Notes: generated from the sequence alone by a model not told the origin. Counted from the stretch's first letter, positions 1 to 9,119 are shown. The stretch: DNA of 48,620 nucleotides from Streptococcus sp. HMSC074B11 (GCF_001808705.1 NZ_KV794273.1:2254-50873); one strand, 5' to 3'. Numbers and translations are program-made.

Positions 1-2310
1 TGTATCTGTTCCAGCTACTTCACGTACAGTGTATGTATGAGAACCTTCTTTATCGTAAGAAATCGCGTCAAACTGGATAGTTCCATCAGCCGCATTTTTC
101 TTAGTTTGGATGACTCTACCATTTTCAACTAATTCAAATGTGAAGGCATCCTTCGTAAGCTCTTTACCTTCAAGTTTCTTAGTGAACTTGAATTGAGCTT
201 GTGTTTCAGCAGGTGTGAAGGTATTGTTGAACTCTGCATCTGCAGGAAGTGTATTTGTTGCTTTAAGAACGTGACCTTCTTTAGTAACAGTAATCGTTAC
301 TTCAGCTTTCATTGGGTCATAAGTCATTCCTGCTTCTTTATTTTCTGGAATAACCTCTTCTACAGTGTACTTGTGAGTACCAACTTGTGTATTATCAAAG
401 GTCAAGTCATCAAAGGCTACAACACCTGCTTTAGTATTGGTCTTAGTTTGAAGAGTATTACCATCTGCATCTTTCAATACAAATGTAAATTCGCCTTCTT
501 TTAACTCACGACCTGCAAGAGCCTTACTGAAGTCAAACTTAGTCTTAACTGGAGCTACTGCAAAGTTGTTGAACTCTGTATCTGCAGGCATTGTAACATT
601 AGCAGTCAAGACACCAGATGCAGCGTCTTTCGTTACATTAACTGTTACGACTGCATTCATTGAATCGTAGTCGATATTTGTATCTGTTCCAGCTACTTCA
701 CGTACAGTATAGGTATGAGCACCTTCTTTATCATAAGAAATCGCGTCAAACTGGATAGTTCCATCAGCCGCATTTTTCTTAGTTTGGATGACTCTACCAT
801 TTTCAACTAATTCAAATGTGAAGGCATCCTTCGTAAGCTCTTTACCTTCAAGTTTCTTAGTAAACTTGAATTGAGCTTGTGTTGCAGTTGGGGTAAAGGT
901 ATTGTTAAATTCTTTATCTGCTGGAAGTGTTGCTACAGCTGTAAGTGCATGACCTGATTTGGTAACAGTAACTGTCACATTAGCCTTCATGGTGTCATAA
1001 GTCATACCAGCTTCTTTTGTTTCTGGGATAACTTCTTCTACAGTGTACTTGTGATCACCAACTTGAGCATTTGTAAATGTCAAGGCATCAAATTTAACCT
1101 TACCAGCGGCATCATTTTGTTTTGTTTGGATAACAGTGCCATCTTTGTCTTTCAATACAAAGCTAAATTCACCAGCCTTAAGTGTACGACCTGCAAGAGC
1201 TTTGCTGAAGTCAAATTGAGCTGTTACTGGTGCCACTACATGGTTGTTAAAGACTTTATCATCTTCACCAGTTGCTTCACCACCAGTAGAGGTCATTGCA
1301 GTTTTAGCTGACAAAAGACCAGTACTTGCATCTTTGGTTACAGTTACTTTAACTGCGATAGTCATTGCATCGTAGTCTACATCAGCTTTATCGCCTTTAA
1401 TTTCTTTAACAGTATAGTTGTAGACACCCACTTGATCAAATGACAATTCGCTGAAGTTAATCTTACCATTAACTTTATTTGTTACAGTTTCATTAACATT
1501 GTTATCACCAGTCAAAGTGAAGCTAAAGTCACCTGCATTCAAGTTACCATTTGAGAGTGATTTATCAAACTCAAGGTTTACTTTAACAGGAGATGGTGTG
1601 AAGGTATTGTTGAATTCTGTATCTGCAGGAAGTGTGTTTGTTGCTTTAAGAACGTGACCTTCTTTAGTAACAGTAATCGTTACTTCAGCTTTCATTGGGT
1701 CATAAGTCATTCCTGCTTCAGAACCTTGAACTTCTTCTACAGTATACTTGTGAGTACCAACTTGTGTATTGTCAAAGATCAAGTCGTCAAAGGCTACAAG
1801 ACCTGCTTTAGTATTAGTTTTAGTTTGAAGAACAGTTCCTTTTGAATCTTTCAATTGGAAAGTGAACTCACCAGCTTTCAATTCACGACCTGCGAGAGCC
1901 TTGCTGAAGTCAAACTTAGTCTTAACTGGTGCTACAACATAGTTGTTAAAGACTTTATCATCTGCACTTGAAGCAAATCCACCAATACCACTGTATTTAA
2001 CAGAAGCTTGTAAAACACCTTTAGAATCTTCAGTTACAGTAACAGTCATAGTAACTGTCATTGCATCGTAGTCAACGTTTGTATCAGAACCTTTTGTTTC
2101 AGTGATTTTGTATTTATAAGTACCAGCTTTATTGAAGGTCAGCTTGCTGAATGTAGCTTTACCAGCTTTATTGGTAACTGTTTCTTCGTATTTGTCAGGA
2201 CTACTCTTATCTTCTGTTAATTTGAAAGTAAATTCACCATCAACAAGTGCACGTCCTTCCAGTTGTTTTTCAACTTCTGGAGTGACTTCAACTGGCTCTT
2301 GTTTTACGTA
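1..2310 (-). repeat. Tandem array of alternating FctA-like domain repeats
   Basis: The C-terminal part seen here alternates two domain types. One starts like APVKTKFDFSKALAGRE and ends EFNNTFT; the other starts like TQAQFKFTKKLEGKELT or a VNLEFDKSLSN variant. At DNA level, bases about 1-210 nearly repeat 679-888, and about 212-336 nearly repeat 1595-1719. Some units are therefore recent copies while others are diverged. Such arrays often vary in copy number between strains through recombination. Confidence 0.85.
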
Positions 2311-4308
2311 ATAATAGATAGGTTGTTTATACGGTGTCAAAGTGTTAAGCAAGTCAACGTTTGTACCGATACCACCAACTCCACGTTCTAATTGTGCGTT
2401 AGCTGAACCGTGTCCAATCCCGTCTCCTAAGAATGGTACGAATACTGTTTTATATGGCGTATATCCTGCAGCTTTTTGGAAATCGAATGTAACTTCTACA
2501 CCATTTGGATGGTTAACACCATCAGCACCAGTGAATGCAATTGTATTAAGAGGTGTTTTTTTAACAACTAATTCTTGTGTATTATGTTCACCTGGTTTAA
2601 TAGGTTTCGTTTCTGCAAGCAACATATAGCCATCAGTACTTAATGAACCATCAGAACGCTTGCTTTGTTGTCTTGGATCTAATAAGTAAACACGAATAAC
2701 TACTGAACCGTCTTCTCCAACAACTTCTTTGATACGTTTGATACCGTATCGGTCCGCATCCATGAATTTAGAACCGATAGTATAAGGACGATTTACAAAG
2801 CCTGATTGATCATTTGCATCAGCTCTTTGATACAATTTATATCCATCAAATTGGCGCTCACCAGATGCTGTGAATCTTTGTCCTTCTTCAGCTTTAAGTG
2901 TATATCTAGCTAAGTCTACTTCATTACCATTTTCTTTATAATCTTGAACAGTTTTATCCGTTTTATTAGCGTTGAAAGTAGGGTTGTTTTTATCAACTAC
3001 TTTATAGTAAGTTGTTTTATTAATTGTTTCTGGTATTTTAGCGTTTGAATCAGTAATTGTACGGCCATTGTAAGCTGGTTCAACAACGTTTAGAACATCT
3101 GTTGTAGTACGAGCATTATAAACCGCAGTATAAAGTGTTTGCTCTGCTGGCGTAAGTGTGTGTCCAGCAGCAACTAAATCTGTTATACTCTTTCCAATTT
3201 CATAACCATTTTGAATAAATGGTTGAGTAGTTTTACCTTTTTCAGCAGTACCTGCTTTATAATCCACTTGGAAGGTTAATTGACTATTAGACGCAGCTGT
3301 GGTAGTAGTGAATTTTTGAACACCACTAGAGGCAGTAATTGTTCTTGTTTCAACTACAGCACCAGTCGTTTTATCGATTAAATCAACATTTGTATCTGTA
3401 GATTCATCAAATCTCTTATAGGCACGAGCATAGTATTTTGTACCATAACGTTCATTGAATCTAGTTAAATCCCAGATAGCGTATGTATACCAATCTCCCT
3501 CTTTAGCAGAGTAACCAGCTGGTACCGTTTGAGAACGAACACTTGCACCATTTGAATCTGTCATATTAGGTGTAGCAACTTCACCATCCTTTAGGTAAGT
3601 AGTTACAGCAATTGGTTTAGAGTTATGATCTCCAGATACAACTTCTTCAGTTGCGGCGCGACGATTACGGCGACGACCACCATTTGTAGCTAATGCACCT
3701 GCATTTACTGTATTTTCAGCTGCCAAAGCTAGTGTTTCTGTATCTACTAGTGGTTTTGCTTCAACATTAGCTGCACTAGCATTTGTATCAAGGCTAGTTA
3801 CCTCAGCTACAGCTGAAAGTTCTGCTTTAGGTTCAGATTTTTCCTCTGATTTAGATTCAGTCTTTTCTTCTGCCTTAGGCTTAGCTACTACAACTTCTTT
3901 TGCTTTTGAAGCAGTTGTTGCTACTGGCTTAGAAGTCTCTGGTTTTGCCTCAGGACTAACAGATGTTTTTTCCTCAGTTTTTTCAGCTTTTGTTTCTTCA
4001 GATTTTACTTCAGTTGGTTCTGATTTTACTTCTTCAGACTTAACTTCAGGTGTTGATGTTTCTGACTTAACTTCTGAAGTTTCAGAATTAGCTGAAGTTG
4101 CCACATCCGTTGATGGCTCTTTCAACTTTTCCTTGTCGTTATTGTCGACTAGTTCAGTATTCTCAGCAGTTTGCTTTGCTACAATCTCAGCAGCGTTTAC
4201 CGCACTACCGTTAGCCATCATGAAGCTAAGGGTCGTTCCTAAGAAAACTGATGCGACACCAACTTTGTATTTTCTTAAAGAAAATCGTTGTTGCTCTCTT
4301 CTTATCAT
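1..4308 (-). CDS. Giant YSIRK-signal surface protein with tandem FctA-like pilin isopeptide domains (partial, C-terminus beyond left edge)
   Basis: The minus-strand frame is open from an ATG at 4308 to the window edge (about 1436 codons, no stop). A good ribosome site (AAGGAG, about 10 nt upstream) supports the start. Residues 8-20 (QRFSLRKYKVGVAS) are a YSIRK/G-S-type signal peptide, with probable cleavage after NAA near residue 40. Residues about 50-200 are a Lys/Glu/Ser/Thr-rich low-complexity stalk, followed by an arginine cluster (GGRRRNRRAA, about 210-217). About 220-665 is a unique region, the likely ligand-binding part. From about 665 onward come at least six complete domains of roughly 115 residues plus a partial seventh. 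Each has a Lys in a strand such as FDFSKAL, a Glu in YTVEE or a similar motif, and a terminal FNN, the layout of Spy0128/FctA pilins that form Lys-Asn isopeptide bonds. An LPXTG anchor is expected off-window but not seen. Role in adhesion is inferred. Confidence 0.93.
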   Translation of the reverse strand, partial: MIRREQQRFSLRKYKVGVASVFLGTTLSFMMANGSAVNAAEIVAKQTAENTELVDNNDKEKLKEPSTDVATSANSETSEVKSETSTPEVKSEEVKSEPTEVKSEETKAEKTEEKTSVSPEAKPETSKPVATTASKAKEVVVAKPKAEEKTESKSEEKSEPKAELSAVAEVTSLDTNASAANVEAKPLVDTETLALAAENTVNAGALATNGGRRRNRRAATEEVVSGDHNSKPIAVTTYLKDGEVATPNMTDSNGASVRSQTVPAGYSAKEGDWYTYAIWDLTRFNERYGTKYYARAYKRFDESTDTNVDLIDKTTGAVVETRTITASSGVQKFTTTTAASNSQLTFQVDYKAGTAEKGKTTQPFIQNGYEIGKSITDLVAAGHTLTPAEQTLYTAVYNARTTTDVLNVVEPAYNGRTITDSNAKIPETINKTTYYKVVDKNNPTFNANKTDKTVQDYKENGNEVDLARYTLKAEEGQRFTASGERQFDGYKLYQRADANDQSGFVNRPYTIGSKFMDADRYGIKRIKEVVGEDGSVVIRVYLLDPRQQSKRSDGSLSTDGYMLLAETKPIKPGEHNTQELVVKKTPLNTIAFTGADGVNHPNGVEVTFDFQKAAGYTPYKTVFVPFLGDGIGHGSANAQLERGVGGIGTNVDLLNTLTPYKQPIYYYVKQEPVEVTPEVEKQLEGRALVDGEFTFKLTEDKSSPDKYEETVTNKAGKATFSKLTFNKAGTYKYKITETKGSDTNVDYDAMTVTMTVTVTEDSKGVLQASVKYSGIGGFASSADDKVFNNYVVAPVKTKFDFSKALAGRELKAGEFTFQLKDSKGTVLQTKTNTKAGLVAFDDLIFDNTQVGTHKYTVEEVQGSEAGMTYDPMKAEVTITVTKEGHVLKATNTLPADTEFNNTFTPSPVKVNLEFDKSLSNGNLNAGDFSFTLTGDNNVNETVTNKVNGKINFSELSFDQVGVYNYTVKEIKGDKADVDYDAMTIAVKVTVTKDASTGLLSAKTAMTSTGGEATGEDDKVFNNHVVAPVTAQFDFSKALAGRTLKAGEFSFVLKDKDGTVIQTKQNDAAGKVKFDALTFTNAQVGDHKYTVEEVIPETKEAGMTYDTMKANVTVTVTKSGHALTAVATLPADKEFNNTFTPTATQAQFKFTKKLEGKELTKDAFTFELVENGRVIQTKKNAADGTIQFDAISYDKEGAHTYTVREVAGTDTNIDYDSMNAVVTVNVTKDAASGVLTANVTMPADTEFNNFAVAPVKTKFDFSKALAGRELKEGEFTFVLKDADGNTLQTKTNTKAGVVAFDDLTFDNTQVGTHKYTVEEVIPENKEAGMTYDPMKAEVTITVTKEGHVLKATNTLPADAEFNNTFTPAETQAQFKFTKKLEGKELTKDAFTFELVENGRVIQTKKNAADGTIQFDAISYDKEGSHTYTVREVAGTDT

Positions 4309-4409
4309 GTGATAAGTTCTCCTTTTTAACATTTTAACTAATAATATGTAAGATTATTGAGTTTTTCCGAAAATAAAATACTCTTCCCCATAATATCAGT
4401 AACGCTACT

Positions 4410-4438
4410 AGTATACCATACTACAGGACTCATAGCAA
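4410..4438 (-). promoter_or_regulatory. Promoter of the giant surface protein gene
   Basis: On the minus strand TTGCTA (4433-4438) is separated by 17 nt from TATACT (4410-4415). The -10 is extended (TGGTATACT). The predicted start lies near 4403, giving a leader of about 95 nt. Confidence 0.75.
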
Positions 4439-4719
4439 GAATAACGATCCTCCAAAACTATATCCGCAAAGTGTATAATATGCATTTATACAGAATATTT
4501 AATAGCTGTAAATGTTAAATTCACATATCTAAATCTCTATTTTTATTCCTTCTTTTTACTTTATATAGCAAAAAGACTCTAGTATTCAAGGTAATTTATA
4601 CTAAAAACAAAAAATTCAACTTATAGACCATAGTGAATGTTTATCACTTTTTTATATCTACAAGAAGAATTTTTTTATTATTTATGATTCTTAAACTTAT
4701 CTCACATTAGCGAATCAAT
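4439..4719. other. AT-rich intergenic stretch, no gene seen
   Basis: Very AT-rich DNA between the GDSL esterase gene and the surface-protein promoter. I see no open frame with a ribosome site, no clear intrinsic terminator and no RNA fold I recognise. It may hold upstream regulatory sites for the surface gene. Confidence 0.5.
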
Positions 4720-5355
4720 CTAGAAAATATATTTTTTTAGAGTACTTGATAAAGCCTGGTAACCAGAGACGCTGAGGTGAAGGCCATCTGTTGTGAAGTC
4801 TGACTTGAGTTGACCTTTCTGATCTAGTAAGTTCTCAAAAACAGGCACAAATTCAACCTGCATATAGGCAGAGGCTAGGTCTTGATAGGCTTGGTTCCAC
4901 GCCTTGATTTTCTCATTGGTACGAATATACACTGTCTGTTTAAAATCCTCACCTTCATTGACAGGCAAGATGGAAACTAGCTTTATCTGTGACAGTGGAT
5001 AATCACGAGAAATGGTTTGAATCACACTCTCGAGATTGGTCAGCGTTTGACTCATTGGAATATCTTTTCCAATGTCATTTGTCCCAATCAAAAGTACAAT
5101 TTGATCCACTGCATCACCATAGAGGTGGGCATCAAGGTTATCTAGTAAAAGTCCGGTCTGATAACCACGAATCCCTCTATTCACAATGGTCTTTGTTGTC
5201 CCTAGTAATTCTTGCAAGGGAAAATACTCAACAATAGAATCTCCAACAAAGATGATATCTGGTTCGATTACTGCAATTTGATTGAGTTCACGATACTTGG
5301 TTTGAATTTTCTCCTGCTCTTTTAAGAGCCAGTTTTCTAATAGTCGTACTGCCAA
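4720..5355 (-). CDS. SGNH/GDSL-family esterase (PAF-acetylhydrolase-like)
   Basis: 211 residues. The SGNH blocks are in order: GDSI with nucleophile Ser40 (block I), NRGIRG at 59-64 supplying the oxyanion Gly (block II), GTND with Asn93 (block III), and DGLHLSVSGY with Asp190 and His193 (block V). There is no signal peptide, so it is probably a cytoplasmic acyl- or acetyl-ester hydrolase; the substrate is unknown. The start codon is TTG at 5355, one base after the TAA of the upstream HAD gene, with the ribosome site (GAAGGAGAA) inside the end of that gene. This indicates translational coupling in a capA-like / HAD / esterase operon. Pneumococcal relatives are labelled platelet-activating-factor acetylhydrolase-like; that activity is not shown by sequence. 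Confidence 0.88.
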   Translation of the reverse strand: MAVRLLENWLLKEQEKIQTKYRELNQIAVIEPDIIFVGDSIVEYFPLQELLGTTKTIVNRGIRGYQTGLLLDNLDAHLYGDAVDQIVLLIGTNDIGKDIPMSQTLTNLESVIQTISRDYPLSQIKLVSILPVNEGEDFKQTVYIRTNEKIKAWNQAYQDLASAYMQVEFVPVFENLLDQKGQLKSDFTTDGLHLSVSGYQALSSTLKKYIF

Positions 5356-5356
5356 G

Positions 5357-6184
5357 TTATTCTCCTTCTTCTAGCCAGTTTTCTAAAACTTGGTAAACCC
5401 CTGCCTGACTGTTTGCTGGCGCTACTTCTGTCGCAATTTCCTTGACTCTATCCTCTGCATTTTCCATTGCGTAAGAAATACCTGCCAACTCTAACATTTC
5501 AATGTCATTTTCACTGTCTCCAAAAGCCATGATTTGTTCGGGTTTTAAGTTCCAACGTTTGAGCAATTCTTCTAAGCCCCAAGCCTTATGAATCCCATCT
5601 TGTAAGATATCAATACAACCGTATCCACTAGAAACAGCTCGCACATGCCCATCAAATAAGTCATTGATTTCCTGTAAAACCGAATCGGATCGTTCTTCAC
5701 CAACAACCATACTCATCTTGAGAACACCACCGAAGAGTTTAGAGTCAAATTCATCGACGAAGTGCATCCGTTGATAGAGCTTTTCAATCATCTCTGGAGT
5801 CATAAATTTATCTAGTTCTGTAAAAACAGTACCTTTCTTTACAAAACCACCATTCATAGCAGTTACGACAAACTGATCCTGACATTCTCTACCTTTAAAA
5901 TGGCCCAAAGCCCTATCAACCATGGCATCATCCCAAGTTTGTGCTTGAAGCAATTCATTGTTTTCGAATATCCGAGCACCATTAGCAACTACCAGAACGA
6001 CTCTTTCTGCTAAATGTCCCAGTAATTGTCTCATACGATGAACTTCATTTCCAGTCGCAATGACAAACCGAACGCCACGGTGGTCCAGCTTATCCAAAAT
6101 TTTCTCTAAGCGAGGAAGGTCTAATTGACCTCTTGGATCTAACAAAGTACCATCCATATCCGTTGCTACTATCTTAATTTCCAT
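5357..6184 (-). CDS. Cof-type HAD-IIB phosphatase
   Basis: 275 residues, usual for Cof-type HAD hydrolases. Motif I is TDMDGTLLD (nucleophile Asp9, acid/base Asp11), and motif IV is GDSENDIEML near residue 220, with the type IIB cap between them. Members dephosphorylate small phosphorylated metabolites such as sugar phosphates or flavin and pyridoxal phosphates; the particular substrate cannot be read from sequence. AAGGAG lies just upstream of the ATG. It follows the CapA-like gene by 24 nt and precedes the esterase by 1 nt, so the three are probably co-transcribed. Confidence 0.92.
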   Translation of the reverse strand: MEIKIVATDMDGTLLDPRGQLDLPRLEKILDKLDHRGVRFVIATGNEVHRMRQLLGHLAERVVLVVANGARIFENNELLQAQTWDDAMVDRALGHFKGRECQDQFVVTAMNGGFVKKGTVFTELDKFMTPEMIEKLYQRMHFVDEFDSKLFGGVLKMSMVVGEERSDSVLQEINDLFDGHVRAVSSGYGCIDILQDGIHKAWGLEELLKRWNLKPEQIMAFGDSENDIEMLELAGISYAMENAEDRVKEIATEVAPANSQAGVYQVLENWLEEGE

Positions 6185-6208
6185 TTTGTCTCCTTGAGAT
6201 TCGAATCA

Positions 6209-7531
6209 CTACCACTTCAAACCTACATGTTCATTCATTTCTTTATAGGCTGTATCAATCTGTTGCTTGGTGGCCTCGTCTAACTGACTACGGTATTTCC
6301 CGCCCTCTATAAAATCTTCCAAGATATAGGTTTGGTAAAGATAGAGTGGGTAGCCTTCTGGAGAATAACCCCCTTTTGGAGTACGACTCACCCAGCTTGG
6401 ATGGGCTTGAGCCGTCTCGATAGTTGTTTTACCGGATTTCTTCTTAATGGTCACATCCATGAGAACTCCACGTTCCGTCCACTTGGCATTTTCCACATCC
6501 TGCATGGTTTCAATCCGTTGATTTGAGATGAAATTCCCCATAGAGTAAATGATAAGCTTTTTATCACCGTCTTTTTCAACCGTTTCAGCTGGTTCAACAA
6601 CGTGAGGATGACCACCAAAGATAATATCAGCTCCCCAATCAATCATTTTATGGTAAAGTTTCTTTTGCTCCTCAGTCGGCTCAATTTGATACTCAACTCC
6701 CATCTGAGGCATGATAATTGTAATATCTGCCTCCTTCTCTGCTCGTTCAATTTCAGCCTTCATTTTATCTTCGTCTAAGTCTGAAAGATAACGATTATAA
6801 TCCTCTTGTGAAATGCTTTGTTCAATGCCGTTAAAACCATAGGAATAAGCTAAAATAGCAACTTTAATACCATTAACTTCCTTGATAACTAAAGGAGCCT
6901 TATCTCGTGATTCATGGGTATAGACCCCGACCGGTGTCATTCCTGCCTTTTCAATAGCATCTGCAGTTGAAATCACTCCCTCAATCTGAGAATCCAAGAT
7001 ATGATTGTGAGCCAAATCTAGCACTTGATAGCCTGCATCTTTTATAGCATCCATAACTTCACCAGGTGCATTGAACAAGGGGTATCCTGCAAGATAGTGG
7101 TCTTTATTTACAGTTCCTTCAAAATCACCAATGACTAAGTCAGCTTGCTTCAGCCAGGGTTTTACATACTCAAAATTTTCATGGAAATCATAGGTGCCGT
7201 CTGATTTTTTGGCTGAAATGTAGATAATGTCATGATAGAGCAAATCACCATTTGCCATGATACGCGCACTCGTTTCTTGTTCCGTCTCTGCATTCTTTGC
7301 CTGAGAACTTGACTCTTGGTGTGCGGAACTTGGATCACTACTGCTTAAAGAAATCCCTCGAGCTCCTTCCACTAATAAAGTAAGCATCATCGAGACAGCT
7401 ACCGAAGCTAACAAGACCACAATAAAAGTGCGATTATTCCACTGCTTATAGTTCCTGAAAAACCGAACGGAATGTCTAATAGCTTGTAAAACGGGACCAT
7501 TTTTTCTTTTTCTACTACGTTGTTCCATCAT
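6209..7531 (-). CDS. CapA-family membrane-anchored metallophosphatase-fold protein
   Basis: 440 residues. A basic cytoplasmic N-terminus is followed by one transmembrane helix (about 35-54), a Ser-rich linker and an extracellular CapA (PGA_cap) domain. The calcineurin-like metal motifs are visible: NGDLLYHD near residue 92, LAHNHILDS near 170 and GGHPHVVE near 305. CapA proteins were first described in poly-gamma-glutamate capsule synthesis. In streptococci lacking the other cap genes, as here, the substrate is unknown and a wall or capsule-related phosphodiesterase role is only inference. It heads the operon with the HAD phosphatase and esterase and is divergent from def. Confidence 0.9.
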   Translation of the reverse strand: MMEQRSRKRKNGPVLQAIRHSVRFFRNYKQWNNRTFIVVLLASVAVSMMLTLLVEGARGISLSSSDPSSAHQESSSQAKNAETEQETSARIMANGDLLYHDIIYISAKKSDGTYDFHENFEYVKPWLKQADLVIGDFEGTVNKDHYLAGYPLFNAPGEVMDAIKDAGYQVLDLAHNHILDSQIEGVISTADAIEKAGMTPVGVYTHESRDKAPLVIKEVNGIKVAILAYSYGFNGIEQSISQEDYNRYLSDLDEDKMKAEIERAEKEADITIIMPQMGVEYQIEPTEEQKKLYHKMIDWGADIIFGGHPHVVEPAETVEKDGDKKLIIYSMGNFISNQRIETMQDVENAKWTERGVLMDVTIKKKSGKTTIETAQAHPSWVSRTPKGGYSPEGYPLYLYQTYILEDFIEGGKYRSQLDEATKQQIDTAYKEMNEHVGLKW

Positions 7532-7568
7532 TTTTCTCCCATGATTTTAAAGTCTATTTTCTTACTCT

Positions 7569-7577
7569 ATTATACCA
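7569..7577 (-). promoter_or_regulatory. Extended -10 promoter of the capA-like operon
   Basis: The minus strand reads TGGTATAAT. No convincing -35 is seen 17 nt upstream, as is common for extended -10 promoters. It lies back to back with the def promoter. Confidence 0.65.
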
Positions 7578-7651
7578 CAGACAAATAGGTATTTCCTTTT
7601 ATTATATTATTTTTTAGCAACTTCTGTGACTTTCTTTCTCATCTGTTTTGT

Positions 7652-7659
7652 GTTATCAT
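7652..7659 (+). promoter_or_regulatory. Extended -10 promoter of def
   Basis: TGTTATCAT (TGn plus TATCAT at 7654-7659) lies 29 nt before the def ATG; the -35 is weak (TTTCTT). A ribosome site (GGAAAGGAAAG) follows. Confidence 0.55.
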
Positions 7660-7688
7660 GTAATTGTAATAGAAGGAAAGGAAAGAAT

Positions 7689-8300
7689 ATGTCTGCTATA
7701 GAACGAATTACCAAAGCTGCTCATTTAATCGATATGAAAGATATTATCCGAGAAGGGAACCCTACTCTTCGTGCTGTTGCCGAGGAAGTCAGTTTCCCTT
7801 TGAGTGATCAAGATATCATTCTTGGAGAAAAAATGATGCAATTTTTGAAACACTCGCAAGATCCTGTTATGGCTGAAAAATTAGGTCTACGTGGAGGAGT
7901 TGGACTTGCTGCACCGCAGCTCGACATCTCAAAACGCATCATCGCCGTACTGGTACCAAATATCACTGAGGAAGGTGAAACTCCTCAAGAAGCCTATGAT
8001 TTACAGGCTGTCATGTACAATCCGAAAATTGTATCCCACTCAGTCCAAGACGCTGCTCTAGGCGAGGGAGAAGGTTGCTTGTCTGTTGACCGTGCTGTTC
8101 CAGGCTATGTTATCCGCCACGCTCGAGTAACCGTTGACTATTTTGATAAGGATGGAGAAAAGCACCGCATCAAACTTAAGGGCTATAACTCTATTGTAGT
8201 TCAACATGAAATTGACCACTTAAATGGCATTATGTTCTATGATCGTATCAATGAAAAAGACCCATTTGAAGTTAAAGATGGCCTGCTCATTCTTGAATAA
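7689..8300 (+). CDS. def: Peptide deformylase
   Basis: 203 residues from the ATG at 7689, chosen over longer in-frame options because a purine-rich ribosome site sits directly before it and the protein then begins [13 protein letters not shown] as in pneumococcal Def. It removes the formyl group from the N-terminal methionine of new proteins. The three PDF motifs are present: [14 protein letters not shown] (metal Cys) and HEIDH (two metal His and the catalytic Glu). The insertion between motifs is typical of the longer type II enzymes of Gram-positives. It is followed directly by an intrinsic terminator and rlmB. Confidence 0.97.
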   Translation: MSAIERITKAAHLIDMKDIIREGNPTLRAVAEEVSFPLSDQDIILGEKMMQFLKHSQDPVMAEKLGLRGGVGLAAPQLDISKRIIAVLVPNITEEGETPQEAYDLQAVMYNPKIVSHSVQDAALGEGEGCLSVDRAVPGYVIRHARVTVDYFDKDGEKHRIKLKGYNSIVVQHEIDHLNGIMFYDRINEKDPFEVKDGLLILE

Positions 8301-8302
8301 AG

Positions 8303-8328
8303 AAAATCCCGTTGCAAGACGGGATTTT
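8303..8328 (+). terminator. Intrinsic terminator of def
   Basis: Perfect 10-bp stem (AAAATCCCGT / ACGGGATTTT) with loop TGCAAG, beginning 2 nt after the def stop. Its 3' end abuts the rlmB -10 box. Confidence 0.85.
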
Positions 8329-8329
8329 G

Positions 8330-8338
8330 TGTTATAAT
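8330..8338 (+). promoter_or_regulatory. Extended -10 promoter of rlmB
   Basis: TGTTATAAT with the perfect hexamer TATAAT at 8333-8338. Only 6 nt separate it from the rlmB ATG (8345), so transcription probably begins at or next to the A of the start codon. Confidence 0.75.
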
Positions 8339-8344
8339 GAAGAT

Positions 8345-9073
8345 ATGAAAACAAACGATATTGTCTATGGCGTTCATGCCGTCACAGAAGCTCTTTTAGC
8401 AAATACTGGAAACAAACTCTACCTTCAGGAAGATTTACGAGGAAAGAATGTGGAAAAAGTTAAGGAATTGGCTACTGAAAAGAAAGTATCCATTTCTTGG
8501 ACTTCCAAAAAATCACTTTCTGAGATGACTGAAGGAGCTGTTCACCAAGGTTTTGTCTTGCGCGTTTCTGAATTTGCCTACACTGAACTTGAGCAGATTC
8601 TTGCTAAGACACGCCAGGAAGAAAACCCACTACTACTAATCCTTGATGGTTTAACGGACCCACATAATCTTGGTTCTATCTTGAGAACAGCGGATGCAAC
8701 CAATGTTTCAGGTGTCATTATTCCAAAACATCGAGCAGTTGGTGTAACACCCGTAGTTGCAAAAACAGCAACAGGTGCGATTGAACACGTTCCTATTGCT
8801 CGAGTCACTAATCTTAGCCAAACCTTAGACAAACTTAAGGATGAAGGTTTCTGGACATTTGGTACTGATATGAACGGAACTCCTTGCCACAAATGGAATA
8901 CCAAAGGAAAGATTGCTCTCATCATCGGAAATGAAGGCAAAGGTATCTCTAGCAACATCAAAAAACAAGTGGACGAGATGATCACTATTCCAATGAATGG
9001 GCACGTACAGAGCCTCAATGCCAGCGTCGCTGCAGCCATTCTCATGTACGAAGTTTTTCGAAATCGACTCTAA
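8345..9073 (+). CDS. rlmB: 23S rRNA 2'-O-methyltransferase, TrmH/RlmB family
   Basis: 242 residues beginning MKTNDIVYGVHAV. The N-terminal part matches the SpoU substrate-binding domain. The C-terminal SPOUT fold shows the three TrmH motifs: DPHNLGSILRTADA, IIGNEGKGIS and IPMNGHVQSLNASVAAAI. The family methylates a ribose in 23S rRNA (Gm2251 for E. coli RlmB); the exact site is by homology. The start at 8345 fits the family N-terminus. No Shine-Dalgarno precedes it, and a TATAAT box ends 6 nt upstream, so the mRNA is probably leaderless. A long terminator shared with trxB follows. Confidence 0.93.
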   Translation: MKTNDIVYGVHAVTEALLANTGNKLYLQEDLRGKNVEKVKELATEKKVSISWTSKKSLSEMTEGAVHQGFVLRVSEFAYTELEQILAKTRQEENPLLLILDGLTDPHNLGSILRTADATNVSGVIIPKHRAVGVTPVVAKTATGAIEHVPIARVTNLSQTLDKLKDEGFWTFGTDMNGTPCHKWNTKGKIALIIGNEGKGISSNIKKQVDEMITIPMNGHVQSLNASVAAAILMYEVFRNRL

Positions 9074-9119
9074 TAAAAAGTGAGGTTGGGACAAAAGATC
9101 CCGACCTCACTTTTTATTA
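9071..9119. terminator. Long bidirectional terminator between rlmB and trxB
   Basis: A 21-bp inverted repeat (9071-9091 with 9099-9119, one G-T wobble) includes the rlmB stop codon. A short loop and T-runs on both sides make it a terminator for rlmB and, from the other strand, possibly for trxB. Confidence 0.8.

Noticed and set aside
1..2310. Regular repeats that could suggest CRISPR or tandem non-coding repeats
   Set aside because: Periodicity is about 350 nt, in frame and protein coding; repeats are protein domains.
2342..2629. Plus-strand open frame of 95 codons opposite the surface gene
   Set aside because: It is antisense to a clearly coding frame, has no ribosome site and reads as shadow translation; the same holds for several plus-strand frames at 193-1845.
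8578..9045. 155-codon open frame antisense to rlmB
   Set aside because: It lies wholly inside rlmB in the opposite strand with no ribosome site or homology that I can see.
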